DNA of 64,000 nt from Ulota crispa (Eukaryota > Streptophyta > Bryopsida > Orthotrichales > Orthotrichaceae): positions 5,441,966-5,505,965 of the forward strand of contig OY987252.1 in NCBI GenBank assembly GCA_963920765.1, written 5' to 3'. The notes below the pieces were generated by a model. That model saw only the letters and a list, made by a program, of their open reading frames with translations. It was not told the DNA's origin and ran no database searches. Positions 46,136 through 59,082 of the stretch are shown here, in pieces. A program made the translations under genes and the position numbers. Each line of letters opens with the position of its first letter. Positions within the stretch are counted from its first letter, which is position 1.

Positions 46136-46491
46136 TGTTGTTTTGTTGGATAGATTCTGGTTTTTGGTCGTCATGTTGTCTATTTGATGTCCAATGTCAC
46201 GCATGACAAATGTCAAGTATGAGTGACATTTTGTCTAATATGGCCATATTTAACATGTTGAGATCATTTGTAAATGTACTTTAAAAATGATCCAAAATGT
46301 AGAATCTAATAAGTGTATATCATATTGAGATACTTCAATAAAAAATGTAATGTTAATATTGTCAATATTAAAAATAGAGAGTGCTTTTTTAAAAGTTGAC
46401 CTTTAAAATTGACTCTACTAACAAATAGAGGGGCTCTTGTTTGTTTGTGATATTGTGTTTGTTGAATTGTTGCCATGTCTGGGAAGACAAC
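46136..46491. repeat. Dispersed repeat M2, inverted copy
   Basis: This is the inverse of 31060-31412 (GCATGACAAATGTCAAGTAT, TGTAGAATCTAATAAGTG, AAATAGAGAGTGC), with moderate divergence. No Tc1 transposase sequence is attached, so the repeat exists apart from that gene. Terminal repeats of its own are not obvious. Confidence 0.8.
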
Positions 46492-46766
46492 ACTAGTTTG
46501 GGGTGTTGGTGTTGTAGCATTGGATTGCGCTTACAGTAGTAGTACTACTAAGTTACATGTTGTTTCAAGTTCCTCTAAAAAAATGAACTTTCAAATGTGA
46601 ATTCCATTTTGAGAAGTTTTATTGTAATATAAGTTCTAAAGATTACTTTAGATTGAAGATTTTGTTGCAGTTGGTTCATTTGAGGACAATGAAGCCCCTA
46701 TAAAATGTTTTGTATGATCAAATTAGCAGTATAATTTGGATGGCAATACTTTTTGAGCATAAAATG

Positions 46767-46976
46767 GGGAGCCTATGAGTGATGAGCTGCTATTTAGTGA
46801 GCAAGAACTAATTTTCAACTCAAAATTAATTAAAAAATTAAAAAACATCAAGTTTTTCAAAAAACAAAGGTTTAAAATACACAATCATTGGGGCTTTTGT
46901 ATATGGTAACAGATGAAATTAAGTATTTCAATAAAATATCTAGACTCATGGCTCATGGCTCATGGCTCATGGATCC
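46767..46976. repeat. Long inverted repeat, right arm, with CTCATGG tandem
   Basis: It pairs with 41045-41262. Its outer tip carries four CTCATGG words in tandem (about 46948-46974), where the left arm has the degenerate GAGCCTTGAGCCGTGAGC. If the arms bound one element it would be about 5.9 kb and would contain the FCP1-like and 43.3-kb remnants. Confidence 0.8.
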
Positions 46977-47459
46977 TTACTCACCATATAGCATTCCTCC
47001 ATGTAATTGGGAGCCTTTGATGAAGAATTCTTGTATTAATAGATTTTTGGAACTCCATTTGGTTTCAAAAAGACCTCTTGCTCAAAGTAGATTGTACAAC
47101 TAAGATAGATCAAGAAAAAATTAGATGACTATGTATAATGCACATAATTCATTTTGTTTTTTTTGTTTTTTTTTCATTAAAAATAGTGAAGGCCTTTATT
47201 ATTCATGAAATTTTGAAGGGTATAACCCCTCTATATACAAACCTCTAAAAAATATTCAAATTTTCAAGACACACTATAATTAAACTAAAAGTCTCCATAT
47301 TCTTTATAAACTGTGGTGCCTAATTTTTCTTACCATTTAATAAACATTGGTGCAAGATTCCAAACTATCAAATAGTAAAGTAACATTTTTTACAAGAGAA
47401 ATTTGAGATTTGATCTTCTATTTTTTGATACGACCAAGCCTTTGCTAACTGATGAAGCA
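46977..47459. other. AT-rich spacer
   Basis: No gene or repeat is recognised. A T-rich tract lies at 47150-47175. Confidence 0.5.
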
Positions 47460-48345
47460 TTGTTATGCAACCCTAAACTCCATTGAACACCCTAAAATCA
47501 ACACCAAAGCCCAAAGGCAAGCAACCTAAGTTCAATAATGCAAATAAGCCCCTTCTAAACTTTTATAAACAAGATAAAATCAACACCAAAACTCACTGCC
47601 AAACAACCTAGTTTCATAAATGCATATCAGCCCTTCTAAACTCCTCTAAATACTCTACTATCAATACCAAAGCTCTATGTCAAGCAACCTAGCTTCAATT
47701 ATCAAAATCAGCCCCTTCTAAACTCATCTAAAAATCCTAAAATCAACACCAAAGCTCAAAGGCAAGCAACTTGCTTTCAATGATGCACATCAACCACTTC
47801 TAAACTCTTCTTAACACCTTCAAATAAACACTAAAGCTCAATGGCAAGCAACCTATCTTCAATGATAAGAACAAACCCTTCTAAAATCTTCTAAACACCA
47901 TAAAATCAACACCAACCCTTAATGCTAAACAATCTATCTTCAATTATAAAATCAGCCGTTCTAAACTCCTCCAAACACCCTGAAATTAACACCAAAGCCC
48001 AATGGAAAGCAATTGACCTTCAATGATGCAAATCAACCTCTTCTAAACTCCTCTTAAACACCCTAAAATCAACACCAAAACTCAATGATAAGCAACCTAT
48101 CTTCAATGATGCAAACCAACGCCTTTTAAAACCTCATACACACCACAAGTAAACACTAAAGCTCAATGGCAAACAACTTGCCTTCAATGATGCAAATCAA
48201 CCTTTCTAAGCCTTCATATACACCACAAGTGAACAACAAAGCTTAATGGCAAACAATCTAAGTTCAGTGATGCAAATCAGTTTCTTCTAAGCACTCATAC
48301 ACACCACAAGTGAACATCATTTGAAGCTCAATACTAAATAACCTA
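47460..48345. repeat. Tandem array of about 11 degenerate 80-90 bp units
   Basis: Each unit reads roughly CCTTCTAAACTCCTCTAAAC, ACCCTAAAATCAACACCAAA, GCTCAATGGCAAGCAACCTA, CTTCAATGATGCAAATCA. The CAACACCAAAGC landmark recurs about every 80-90 bp from 47497 to about 48310. The last three units share a variant (CATACACACCACAAGTGAAC), showing local amplification. No open frame follows it. Confidence 0.93.
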
Positions 48346-48841
48346 ACCTTTGCAACTCAACCTCTTTTTAAGGGTGGACCAGGTTCAAAGTGAGATACAA
48401 ATTGCACTTCCTTGAAAAAGTCAAGGTTTGGGCGTTGATTAAAACAATTGAAATACAACTACAAGCTAACTAAAAAACATTTGAAACATCACTTAGAAAC
48501 AACTAAATAATGACTTTGCAACTAAGATACAATTGACATCGTCTAGCAGTGCTATAGCATTTATTGCTTAATTATTGCTTGGCAGCAACAAAGATCAATA
48601 GAAACATTGTTAAAAAACAATTGGAAAATAACTACGTGACTTACATATAATTGATGCCATTTGGTACCATTTATTGTTTAGTTATTGCATGGCAATGACC
48701 ACTGTGATATAAATTACATTAAAAAAAAAACTGTTTACAATTTGTCACTTACAACTTGCAATGGGATTAATTTTGAAGCAAGCTCAACAACTCTCGCATC
48801 CTTGAACAATTTGTAAATGTTATTCTCTCCTTCTCCATTGT

Positions 48842-49099
48842 GCTTGTGGTTTTCAATTGTCAAATTTATTGCAAGTCTAGAGATTAAATCTAGATTCTAC
48901 ATTTGACACATGCAAGAATGAACATCCAAATTCCACTAAAACAAGAGTACAAATAGTGGAGGAATCGCAAAAGAGAGACACACCTAGCCAAAATCCTATT
49001 GCTGCTGCCTATTCAAATATGCTTAAAGGTGGGGAGAAGACTACAAAGACAAGTAAGATGTCTCAAATATCTAGTGTTCAAGAACAACTGGCTTCTTGA
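48842..49099 (+). pseudogene. Unrecognised short coding remnant
   Basis: A plus frame open from about 48869 to a stop near 49097 reads DSTFDTCKNEHPNSTKTRVQ, VEESQKRDTPSQNPIAAAYS and NMLKGGEKTTKTSKMSQISS. It has no start codon and is rich in Ser, Thr, Lys and Gln. It could be the linker of a hAT-type transposase, but no zinc finger or dimerisation motif supports this. Confidence 0.3.
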
Positions 49100-52000
49100 A
49101 TTGTATAACAATCACTTTTACTACTGCCATATTACTGTCATTTACATAGTAGCTGTACCTCAGTTGTTACACAGTTGGTTATATCTAATTGGTCATATTG
49201 TAGTGAGGTATGAGTTGTTATATAGTTACACTATAGTTGACTCTATGGGTCAAAGCCAACAACACTCTGAGTCTGAATTAAGTACAAAGTCAACAATTGT
49301 TGGTCCCTCTCTATGTGTAAATAGAACATGGAAGTATGTGTTGTCCATTCCTAACGCTCATAGGATACACTTTCATAACATATGGCAGTAAACTAGAGAA
49401 GTTAGAAGAGCATTGCTCTTCTACGCAAAGCACTTTCACTGACTTTGTTGTGTGTGCAAAGAGAGGAGGAAGTGCTTATTGAGAGCAGTGAAAAAGTAGT
49501 CAAGTGACCATGGTAAAGCACCCAAATTTAGGGTTTAGAGGGGATTGGATGAATAAGAAGCCTTTGAAAATGATTGAGAAGAGGTACTGCAAAGACAAGT
49601 TGCATTGACAAAGGTCAAAGGAGAGTACATGATTGGTTCATTTGGGAATGTTGTGTATCAATGCAGCAAAATGACATTCTAAGAATTTTATTTGCTTTGT
49701 ACAATCACAAATTGCAATCATCTTTTGAACTTTGAAGTATCAACTTATAACTTTAAACATCATTGCACAAATAAAGTTTAACTATTGTTATCATAAGTAA
49801 ATTGATTGCACTTGCTAGATAGTTGTATCCTCAATAGAAACAACTATACATTGGAAATGCAACAATAGTATGAATGAAGAGTAAACCCCCATAAACAATT
49901 GCAAATTGAGTGAGGTCAAATATAAACAACTCAAATCAAACTACAACACAACTGCCTTATTTTAACGCATTCACACAATGATCATGAAGGGTAATAGCAA
50001 TACATCTAACAATACATGAGAGTAAAAGAAAGGAGGCAAATGCTAGATTCTTAAGAAAAAAATTGTATCTCCAAACCCCACAAAAAGCAATCACATAGAG
50101 GATGTTTTGTAGTAGTGAATTAGTTGTGCCATATCCAAAAAAAAATACTTTGCAACTTTACTACAAATGTAGTAATTTGCCCTATTCATACTAACAACTA
50201 CAAAAGTTATTTCAATTATCGAAACTGCCCAAGGCTAGAAAAAAGGTCTCAGGCATAGTGCATTAGCATGGAAAAAATCAAAGAGATGGCAGTAAAAATA
50301 GGTAGAAACAAAAGAGTTGTTTCTTAGTTGACTTGCAGTAGTATGAAAAGTCTAAGAACAACTAGCATCCAACTACAGTACAATTGCAATTCTAAAACGT
50401 ATTCACATTAACTCCAAACAAGAGTAGTTGAAAGAAATGGGCTACCCAAAACGGAAAAAGGGCACCAAAAGTTGTTAATGGAGTGAAAAATAAATAGCAC
50501 TTCTAAAAACAAATGGTGCAATTGTAAGTTGGTTGTTTTTTAGTAGTAATACAATTGTCAAAACAACTGAAGAACAACTATAGTGGTACTTGGATGGTTA
50601 GTGGAGTCTCCATGAACAGCTAGCATCCATGACTAGATTGAAAGTTGATGATGACAAAAAAGTTTGTCCCCAACAATTATTTATATGGTTTTTGTATTAG
50701 TGTTGACAACTACAATACAACCGTGAGTTGTTTAGAGTACCTTTATTGACTTGCTATTTTGAGTGTCCATGTGATTTTTTAGTTGTTATGCAATTGTCCC
50801 ACAGCTTAGTCATATTTCAGTTGGCTAATTGCAGTTGTATATTCCAATTTTTCTTCTAGTGAATTGGTTTGAAGTTATTATTGGAACTAAATACTATGAA
50901 CAATAAAAAAGAATGGGGAATATGAATTTTATTTAATGTATCAGGACAAATGCAGATGACTATATTATACTATTGTAATGTCTTTTTAGCACTTGAAATA
51001 TAGTACTATTGTTAATTAGAACCATTGCATGAAAAAAGACATATTTAAATGATGCTTGAAACTCTTTCCTTTAGGGATGTGCAAATTTTTGTTAATATTG
51101 TGTTGTTTTTTGTTTACCACATGCAAGATAAATAATTCCCTTTTTGAATTTATGAGCTCATTCCTTTTCACTTCCCTTGAAATGCTTAGCTTTCTTTAGT
51201 AAGAAAATTTTGATGTGAAGAATTAATTTTTCCAAAATTCTCACATCTGTATATAAAGCATCTGCAAACAAAATTGTTGAATCAAAATATAGAGAACAAA
51301 TGATAGAAAAATGCAATAAACTCTCGTTTTAATGGAATAAGCTCATAAAAATTTAAAAAAATTATAGGATATTTTATCTACCATCAAATGGTTTGTAAAA
51401 AATTGTGTGCATTATGGCTTATGATTATGAACAAATGTGATTGGAAAAAAGAAGATTCAAAATATATTTTTTGGTGATAAAAAATTGGACATTTAATTTA
51501 CAAATTTATATTATCCAATAAGGAAAGTGAAGTATAAGAAGTTGCTTAAGATACCAAAGCAAAAGGAATGCTAATTACTCATTCAATGTATATAAACCCC
51601 CACAATGCGTCACTTTGTTGTTAGTACATGGACATTGCCAAAGAATGTAGTCTATAATTCTTATAATTAATGTTTGCAAACCTTGAGTGAATTAACTGGA
51701 GTTGATGGACCACTCCAAGTATTGCTTTGATGAAGATTAACGAGTACTATGGACATTCCTAGTAATACATCAATACACCATGCAATTCATGGGCTACTTG
51801 TTTAAGTAATAGGTACTAACTGCGCTAATGCTACGCATATTTGATTAGAGTATATTGATGCTCACGTAGGATCCAACATTTTCTACAGATTCCTAGACGA
51901 TATTATAAGCCACATTGATGGCTACTCAAGATTTGCCATGTGCAATATTTTTGTTGGGCCAAGTGTGCCATCTTGCCAGTATCAAAGCAAATTGCCACAC

Positions 52001-52975
52001 TAAAAGGAACAAAACAAAATCACATTCCTTTTTTAGTTCATGGACAAGAGTAAGATTGCTCTGTTCTGCTGCTGCAATTCATATTTGCCTAGATGTGCAA
52101 AACTGTCTAGTCTTTAAAAACCATGTAAAAAAAAGTTTCCTTCTTCTTTGAAATACAAAGAGTCTAGTTTAGCTTGTTGTTACTTGCACTCCGCAACAAA
52201 AATAAATATAAATTATGCACTCTCTTTCTTGTTTAAAGGACTCATGTTAAGCAATGGAATAGCTCTTTCTACCATTTTCACAACAACTTCAAAGAGCTTG
52301 TACTACATAGAAACTATATTTCTAAACTAAAAATATGAAAATTCAAAGAGTAAAGTAGGAGACATGTAGCACTAAACATTTAGTGACAATCAACCTTCTA
52401 ACTTGTACTTTGTGCCTAAACAAATCAAGGTTAAATAATAGAAGTCTCTTTGGAATTTTGTGTAGGTTGTGTTTATGTCATTTTGGTCTTTAAAAGTAGG
52501 TTCTTGTTGTTTGTAGCATAGAAGCTTAACCAACTTTTCATAAACTTTTCATGTTGTTGCTTTGTCAAAATATAAGGCATGTTTCAACTCTCCAAACCCA
52601 CATAGTCCTTTGCAACTACTTGGATATGACACATTTAAAAGTATGTTTTATCCTAATCTAGATTTTATTTGTTTTTTGTTTTTCAAAATTTATGGTTTTA
52701 GAATGGAATAAGTTTTCATTACAATATTTAAGTACAATATACTTAATTACTACTTCTACTACCATGTTGCACCCAAAAAATAGGTTAAAGAGCATAGATT
52801 GCACGTTGTCCTCTATACACCACACCGTGCACATTGGCAAGTATGTGCTTGCCATAGAATTCACTACAACTCTGACTATGCATTGAAATTGACAACTTAG
52901 CTTCAATTGTACAAGAGATGTGTATATAGAGTAGGATTGGTGTGTGGTGCTTCAAATGTAACATTTGCTAAAGGT
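49100..52975. other. AT-rich DNA rich in ACAACTA/TAGTTGT words
   Basis: No gene recognised. The words ACAACTA, TAGTTGT and CAATTGC are frequent at 48440-48760 and 50100-50860, on both sides of the 48.9-49.6 kb frames; this would fit subterminal motifs of one decayed element. The rest (50.9-52.9 kb) shows nothing. Confidence 0.4.
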
Positions 52976-54300
52976 TGGGCCACGGCAATTGCATTGACAT
53001 TGTCCTTGCTGTTGCTACTAGAGCGGATGGTGGCACACCATGCTATGCTTCACTTGTTATAATGGGAGGAGTATTTTGGGGCAAAAATCCTTGGCCATCA
53101 TCAAATGGTGGAGTGAATGTCATGTTCTTGGGACAAACATAGGCCTCAATTCTAAAGTCCACTGTTGCTACCGCATGTGGTGTGCTTGAACACCCTAAAC
53201 TGATGCTCAAACTAAGATTGTTACTCAAAATGTTTGACAATGTTGCTAAGCACTAGACCATCTTTGCCTGTTCCAAAATAAAAAGCCACAATTTTTCATT
53301 TGCCGGCATTGTATTTTGTGAATTTGTTAGTATTTCTCATGTTCATATTTTGTTTTTTTGCTGAACATTTTTTACCAAATTTGAATCTTTGACTCCTCCA
53401 ATTGTTGACTTGAATCTGCTATGTCTTGCATGTGCTAAGCCATTGCTACTCCAGTTGCTTTTATGGCCTCTGCAATTGCATAGTGGCTAGAAAGAATTTT
53501 CCAACACACACAAGATTTTCCTACTCAATGTTTCCAACTATCTACAAATTTGTCCATAGAGCTGATTAATTGAGGGACCATGCCCAATGGTACACCAAGA
53601 AACTATTAGAAACAATGTAGTGTAGAAGACTAGAATTGTCTTATAGCAACTGATAGCAGAGCAGGTGGCCAATGCGGCATTCTTGACAGTGTTGTATTTT
53701 TGGTCCCCTTAGCAGCATTGGCGGGAGGTATGTCCACACCAACTTCCGTATCTTACTCGCTCTAGTCTTCATCTTCTTGTTGTTGTTCTTGAAGATGCAG
53801 TAGATAATTGTGATTTTTTAATGTAAACAAGTCAAGGACATGAGGCGATGGGATTTTAGGCCAATTACTAGATCATTCATGTAAATGGCATGGAAGAACT
53901 TTGCAATGAAGTGTCTCAACAATCATTTAGATTAGCGCTCAACCAAAGAGAGGTCCCAATATTTTGGTAAGTTTTTTCTTGTTCCCTTGAAATAGTTAAT
54001 GATCCGCTTGTAATCAGGTAAAATGTGATTCTACTTTGTCTTACAAGCATGCCATTAGGCACACATTGAGAGAATCTCACACGCATCACTTCTTGCCAAA
54101 TGCAAGCCTATTTGATTTTGTTGTCATCATATTTTTGCCAATGACAACATTCAAGGTTTTGAAAAACATGTTGTTTTTAGCCAAAATAAGAGCCATGATT
54201 TCTTGTGGCATCCAATTTGGGCTTTGATCATTTTTGGCAAATTTGGAGCTCTTTATAGAAAAAGGGGCATTAGAAGCAAGTTGAGTGATGCCGCAAGGTG
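52976..54300 (-). pseudogene. Trihelix / SANT-domain protein pseudogene
   Basis: On the minus strand the domain can be followed across frameshifts: SPNWMPQEIMALILAKNNMF (first helix with its Trp, about 54240), CVPNGM, then HILPDYKRIINYFKGTRKN, LPKYWDLSLVER, and after two stops LLRHFIAKFFHAIYMNDL (53935-53880). The order W-helix, C-x-x-K(W), YWDLS-x-ER, LP-x-x-F matches the DNA-binding region of plant trihelix and Myb/SANT-like proteins and the intact gene at 59083-60639 (SYWDMSKEER). Downstream frames (QEQQQEDED; KFVDSWKH; AIAEAIKATGVAMA) suit a decayed C-terminus. Dead, diverged paralogue. Confidence 0.6.
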
Positions 54301-56816
54301 CTCAAGGAGGAGGAAGGAGTTGCTTGCAATTGCAAAACAAACATTTGAAAACCTCCTATTCATGCACAATAATTACAAATTAATGTTAGTTCTCTTCTAT
54401 TGTATACATACTATTAGTTGTTCAAGCATGGGTCTATCCATGTGGGCATGCAAAAGCAATAGCACAGTCAACAACAACCTTTGCAAAGTAGGGATGAGAG
54501 AAGTCTGTAGTAGCCTTTATAAATTAGGCATAAAGTATGTCTCCTTTTATCAAGCATATGCTAATGGAAAAAAAGATTTGTATCATTAGATAGACTATGA
54601 CAATGCACAAAGATGACAGTAAACAGATGAAGGAAGAAGTGTTTTTTCAATAAAAGTATTTTTAAAGCTTCAATAGAGTTCTTCATTAGAAGTATGTTGC
54701 GTGCAAATAAGATGATCCTTTTCATTGTTTCTTCCTCAATAATAATCCCTAAATTACAAAGATATTAGTGACACACTATTTCCGTACTAAAAATAGTATT
54801 GTTCATCTCCATGTAATGAAAGAACTAGTAATGTTGTAGTAATGTGAACTCTCTAGAGCAATTATCAAATTGCAACCAACTTGCTTATGTAGTGTAAGTT
54901 ATATTTCCAAACTCTAATAAAAAGACATGGGGTTTCAAATAGCACATGTACTATCTGTAGACATTGATGTTGGACAAGGATGAAAGTTTTGCAGCTGTGC
55001 GTCAAGGTAGTTCTCTATTATACAGGCTTCATACTATGCGTGAAGAATCTAATATTGCCAATAGTTGATTGTTCAAGACAAGATAGACAAAGCTCTCAAA
55101 AACAGCCAACATTCAGTGTTGTTAACTTTTTTCTGAATTAATGGACATGCAGCTGAGCCTTCACAATATTATGCAATTCCTATTTGACAACTTTGACTCT
55201 ATGACTTCAAACAAGAAATGGTGAATGCAATGCATTCTAAAAAGCAACAAGAGCACAAACTATGCTTTCATGTGAGCAAAAATTTGGTAATCAATTCTCA
55301 TAATTCTTATTAACAAGTACAATAATGAATGTACAAAAATCAATCACAACTTAGAAATTTCATTTTTATAGATTCTAAACTATTCTTTTTATACTAGCAA
55401 CGACTATTTCTACAATATTCCATTTCTCATGAACTTGTAACTACACAACCAAATACATCCTTATATAGTTAATGCAAGTGCAATTAAACAATTGCAAAAT
55501 GAAAACAACATACCTTGCAACTCTGAGGTGTGTCAATCATGCAGGTACGCTTTGCACTTTTGCATTTTGTTCCACAATTCCTGCCATTATTATCCTATCT
55601 TCTCTCTTGTTGCAAAACTTGTATTTTCCAAGTTTAGAGAAGAGACCAAAATGTTGGGCAACCATTCTAAGATCACTCTTTTGTAGTAGACGACTCCAAA
55701 GGCAACTACAAAAGATAGGGGGTAGACTTCCTAAAGTCTCTAAAATCTTCATTTTGTGTTCATTGCCAAGTTATGTAAATCTAGAATTTGCAAGCAAGGT
55801 TGTAGGTGAAAAACCACTTTTTACCTAATAGAGTTGTCTCAAATAGCTCAACCACTCCTCTACATAGGATGCACACCAACAAACCCCATCTTCTATAAAT
55901 TGTAATGAACTAAACTATTTCTAAAACTGCTCTTTTGCATGCCATAAATCTAAGTGAAGACATATCCTAAAGCAACCTAAATGTTAAGGTATCCTAAATG
56001 CAATATTTAGTGTAGGGAAAGTAACGCACATGGAGTGTTTGTTTATGATCAATGCTTGGATTAGATCAACACTTTTTACTAGCCTAGAGTGTTGATCTTA
56101 TCCTAGCACCACTACATTTGGTTAACTAGAATCCCTTAGCACCCGAACTTGAAACAAAAAAAACCCAACCTACTTTCAATCAATTTGTCCTTGTGGATTG
56201 TAAAATACAATCTATAAGATTGGATCATACAAATTGTTAGTAGAAATTATCTCCATTGTGATGGGCTTGATTGGAGGTGGTTTCACCATAAGAACAATGA
56301 GATTACATCAGTCAGACATACTTGTGTTGATCCAGCTTTTGGAGAGACAATATACTGTCTCTTGGGCGCCCATGGATTAAAAGTTGTCATTCAAACATAA
56401 GGCAAACTGAAAACCTTGTCCAAAATCCAAAGCAAAAATATGAAACATGTAACTAAGCAAAAAAGCAACCACAAAGCTCCACACATAAATCTTAAACTTG
56501 CTGAATCCACAGCTGCAAAGTGCTTAATCCCAAAATGACATTGCATTTCTAGGGCTTCTAGGAATTTGCTCTAACTTGAAAAAAAAGCCAACATTTTGAT
56601 AAGTTGTATCAATTCTTTTTGAAATATAACTATATAAAATCAAACTAGACATGTTAGAGATCTCCTTAGAAAAGAAAACACAACAATATCTCTTATGGAT
56701 TGAAAGATTATAATGTTTGATCATGAGGGTATTAAAACTGTGAAAGTGATTTGAAGTCTTTCAATCTTCTTTTCACATGTCAAATTTAAAAAGTTGGTCA
56801 CCAAAAAAATATGAGG
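54301..56816. other. AT-rich spacer
   Basis: No gene recognised; overlapping frames at 55472-55828 lack motifs and look like chance. Confidence 0.5.
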
Positions 56817-57779
56817 TTAACCCCTAAAGGACCAAGTGGATGTTCAACAGCCACTTAAAAACTTGGATAGGGTCATATGAAGTCATTTTTTATTGGATGT
56901 TCTCAAAATTGTTACACAAGGTGCAAATATGCATCTCGTAAGTGGAAATTTCATTTTTCCCCCAATTGGATGCCCAGTTCAAAAGCTATGTTACCTAAAA
57001 GAATTTAGGTAGCTCGGGCAACTTGGGCATCTTTGGAAAATCTTATACTAAAACTCTCATCAACTTTTGAAATTTGGCAAGTATGTAACTGAAAAAAGAT
57101 AATGTACAATTGTCAAAAAGAAAAAAAAAATCAAACCCTCACTTTACATTTAGAAGGGAGTCAAACTTTGTTAACTATGTTTGGGTAGTTTCAAGAAAAA
57201 ATAATTCCTCTAACTTCAAGCTCTCTTGTCTTTCAATCTATAAATCCCAAACTCTTGAAACTACTTTTTACATATTCCAAATGATTATTTCTAACTTTTC
57301 ACTATTCTCATTTCAAACAAAAGACTTCCTCACTGCACAAGAAATCATGAAAAAATGACCAATGTTATACCAATTCACTAAACCTCCTTGCACTGTAGGG
57401 TGATTTAGAATAAGTTGGATTCTATCTTTGCATTTGAAACTTTTCATGAGTGAACTTAGCATCATATACTTGTGAATGGTCAAAAAGCTCAAATTTGAGT
57501 AGAGCAAAATTTTTACTCTAGGAAGGCTCAAAATCTGCTGACCTTGTTTTGCAGGAATGAAAAAAAGCTATTTTTCTCACTTCAAATGTTATATTCTTAC
57601 AATTTGCGTGGTCAAATGGGCTGAAGTTTTTTATACATATAAGCTTATCTATTTGACACATTTTTGTACGGGTGGAATTGAGAAAAAAAGTTTTTATTTT
57701 CAATTTTAGGCAATGCACTAAAAGTTGGCAATTTCTGAGATTTTTTCTCAAAAAACACCCTTGGTCCTTTAGGGGTTAA
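56817..57779. mobile_element. TTAA-flanked element 2 with piggyBac-like ends
   Basis: The body (56821-57775, 955 bp) begins CCCCTAAAGGACCAAG and ends with its exact inverse CTTGGTCCTTTAGGGG, between TTAA at 56817-56820 and 57776-57779. The first 20 bases with TTAA are identical to element 1. Interior blocks match element 1 in the opposite orientation, so the two belong to one family. Open frames inside are short and AT-driven; no transposase. Confidence 0.85.
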
Positions 57780-58047
57780 AGGACCTAACATGCATAACTC
57801 CAACCAATTTATGACTTCTCAAAATCTACTTTACAATTTATTTAAATGAATTTCTAATGTGATTTTTTCTTCAAGATTTAGTGTATTTGAGGCTCATTCC
57901 TAAGAGCCCTTGACACTACGTAAAGTCAAGATTGCAATGAACACCCATGCACTAAATCCTGAATAGAAAAACCATAATCAATCATTTGCAAAACCAGATT
58001 GTTGAATCTAAAACTAAACTTCAAAAAGAACTTTTCAAAAAAATAAA

Positions 58048-58534
58048 GGGAAAATATCAAAAACACCCCTTAATTCTTTCAAAACATCAAATATATCCCT
58101 ATATTATTTGAAATATCCAAAATACCCCTTGCCTTGTGTAGTAATATCAATTACACCCCTAGTTATTTTTGAGAATATCACAAATATCCCTAGTTTATTG
58201 TGCCTCTTTATTGCAATATATTTTAAATATAAAAATGACAACAAACATTACTACATAATCACTACAATAGCTTTGACCACAATAGATTTACATGTAAACA
58301 CCCTATGTAGAGTTTAAAAAGCTTGCTTCTAAGATTTTGCTTGCTTTCAACTTAAATCTAGTTTTTGTTCTTTTCATTATTATCCAAGTATTTACAAAAA
58401 AAACCAAAAGACACATGAGCGTCAAGAATACTTTTATAATTCAAATAATATAAGGGTGTGTTTGACGTTTCGTACTAATTGAGAGGTATGTGTGATGTTT
58501 TGAAAGAATCGAGGGATATTTTTGATATTTTCCC
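58048..58534. mobile_element. Mutator-like MITE, 487 bp
   Basis: The left arm starts GGGAAAATATCAAAAACACC, CCTTAATTCTTTCAAAACAT; the inverse of the right end starts GGGAAAATATCAAAAATATC, CCTCGATTCTTTCAAAACAT. The arms match for about 45 bp and weakly to about 90. Flanks AAAAATAAA (58039-58047) and AAACATAAA (58535-58543) agree in 8 of 9 bases, fitting the 9-bp target duplication of Mutator-like elements. It is non-coding. Confidence 0.8.
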
Positions 58535-59082
58535 AAACATAAACTACTAGTAATTTGGTTGGATTTTACTTAACTTGAAAAATTGGTGGACAGTTTCTGT
58601 CCCCAATGACGCTTTGGGATTAAGTGGGATACTAACACATACCAAGGAAGCTTCTAAACACAGGGTGCAAATTCTCAGGGAATTGCTTGAGTCATCAGAA
58701 ATCTGACCTTCCGATATTTCATACCGTGTGAGCACCCCTCCAGAGTACGCAGCAATAATTAAGTTTGTCAAAGATCTACCTGTACAACTAGACCTAACCT
58801 TTGCAAAAAACCTTGTGTACAGATGAAGAATCCTAGCTCACTGATTTAGTTGACGGTACAAGAAAAGAAAACTAATCCTTGATCAAAAGGTCAGAATAGT
58901 ACGAAGTAAACACCTGGTACTAAATAGCAGAAATCTCTTAGCATCAACATGAAGCATTGAGCTAGATAAGCTCCTACCGTAAAACCCTTGGGATAATAAA
59001 AAATTCAAGTTATATAAGGATAGAAGAATTCGTTGGAAACCAAAGCCACCCAACAGACGCAAACAATAACTCCGCATTATTT
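58535..59082 (-). other. 3' flank and probable 3' UTR of the trihelix gene
   Basis: Composition is closer to that of the gene than to the AT-rich repeats. No clear AATAAA on the minus strand was found, so the transcript end is not placed. Open frames here (58547-58771, 58883-59086) are short and unrelated to known domains. Confidence 0.4.

Noticed and set aside
47460..48345. CRISPR-like array
   Set aside because: Units are degenerate and contiguous without unique spacers, and the genome is a plant's.
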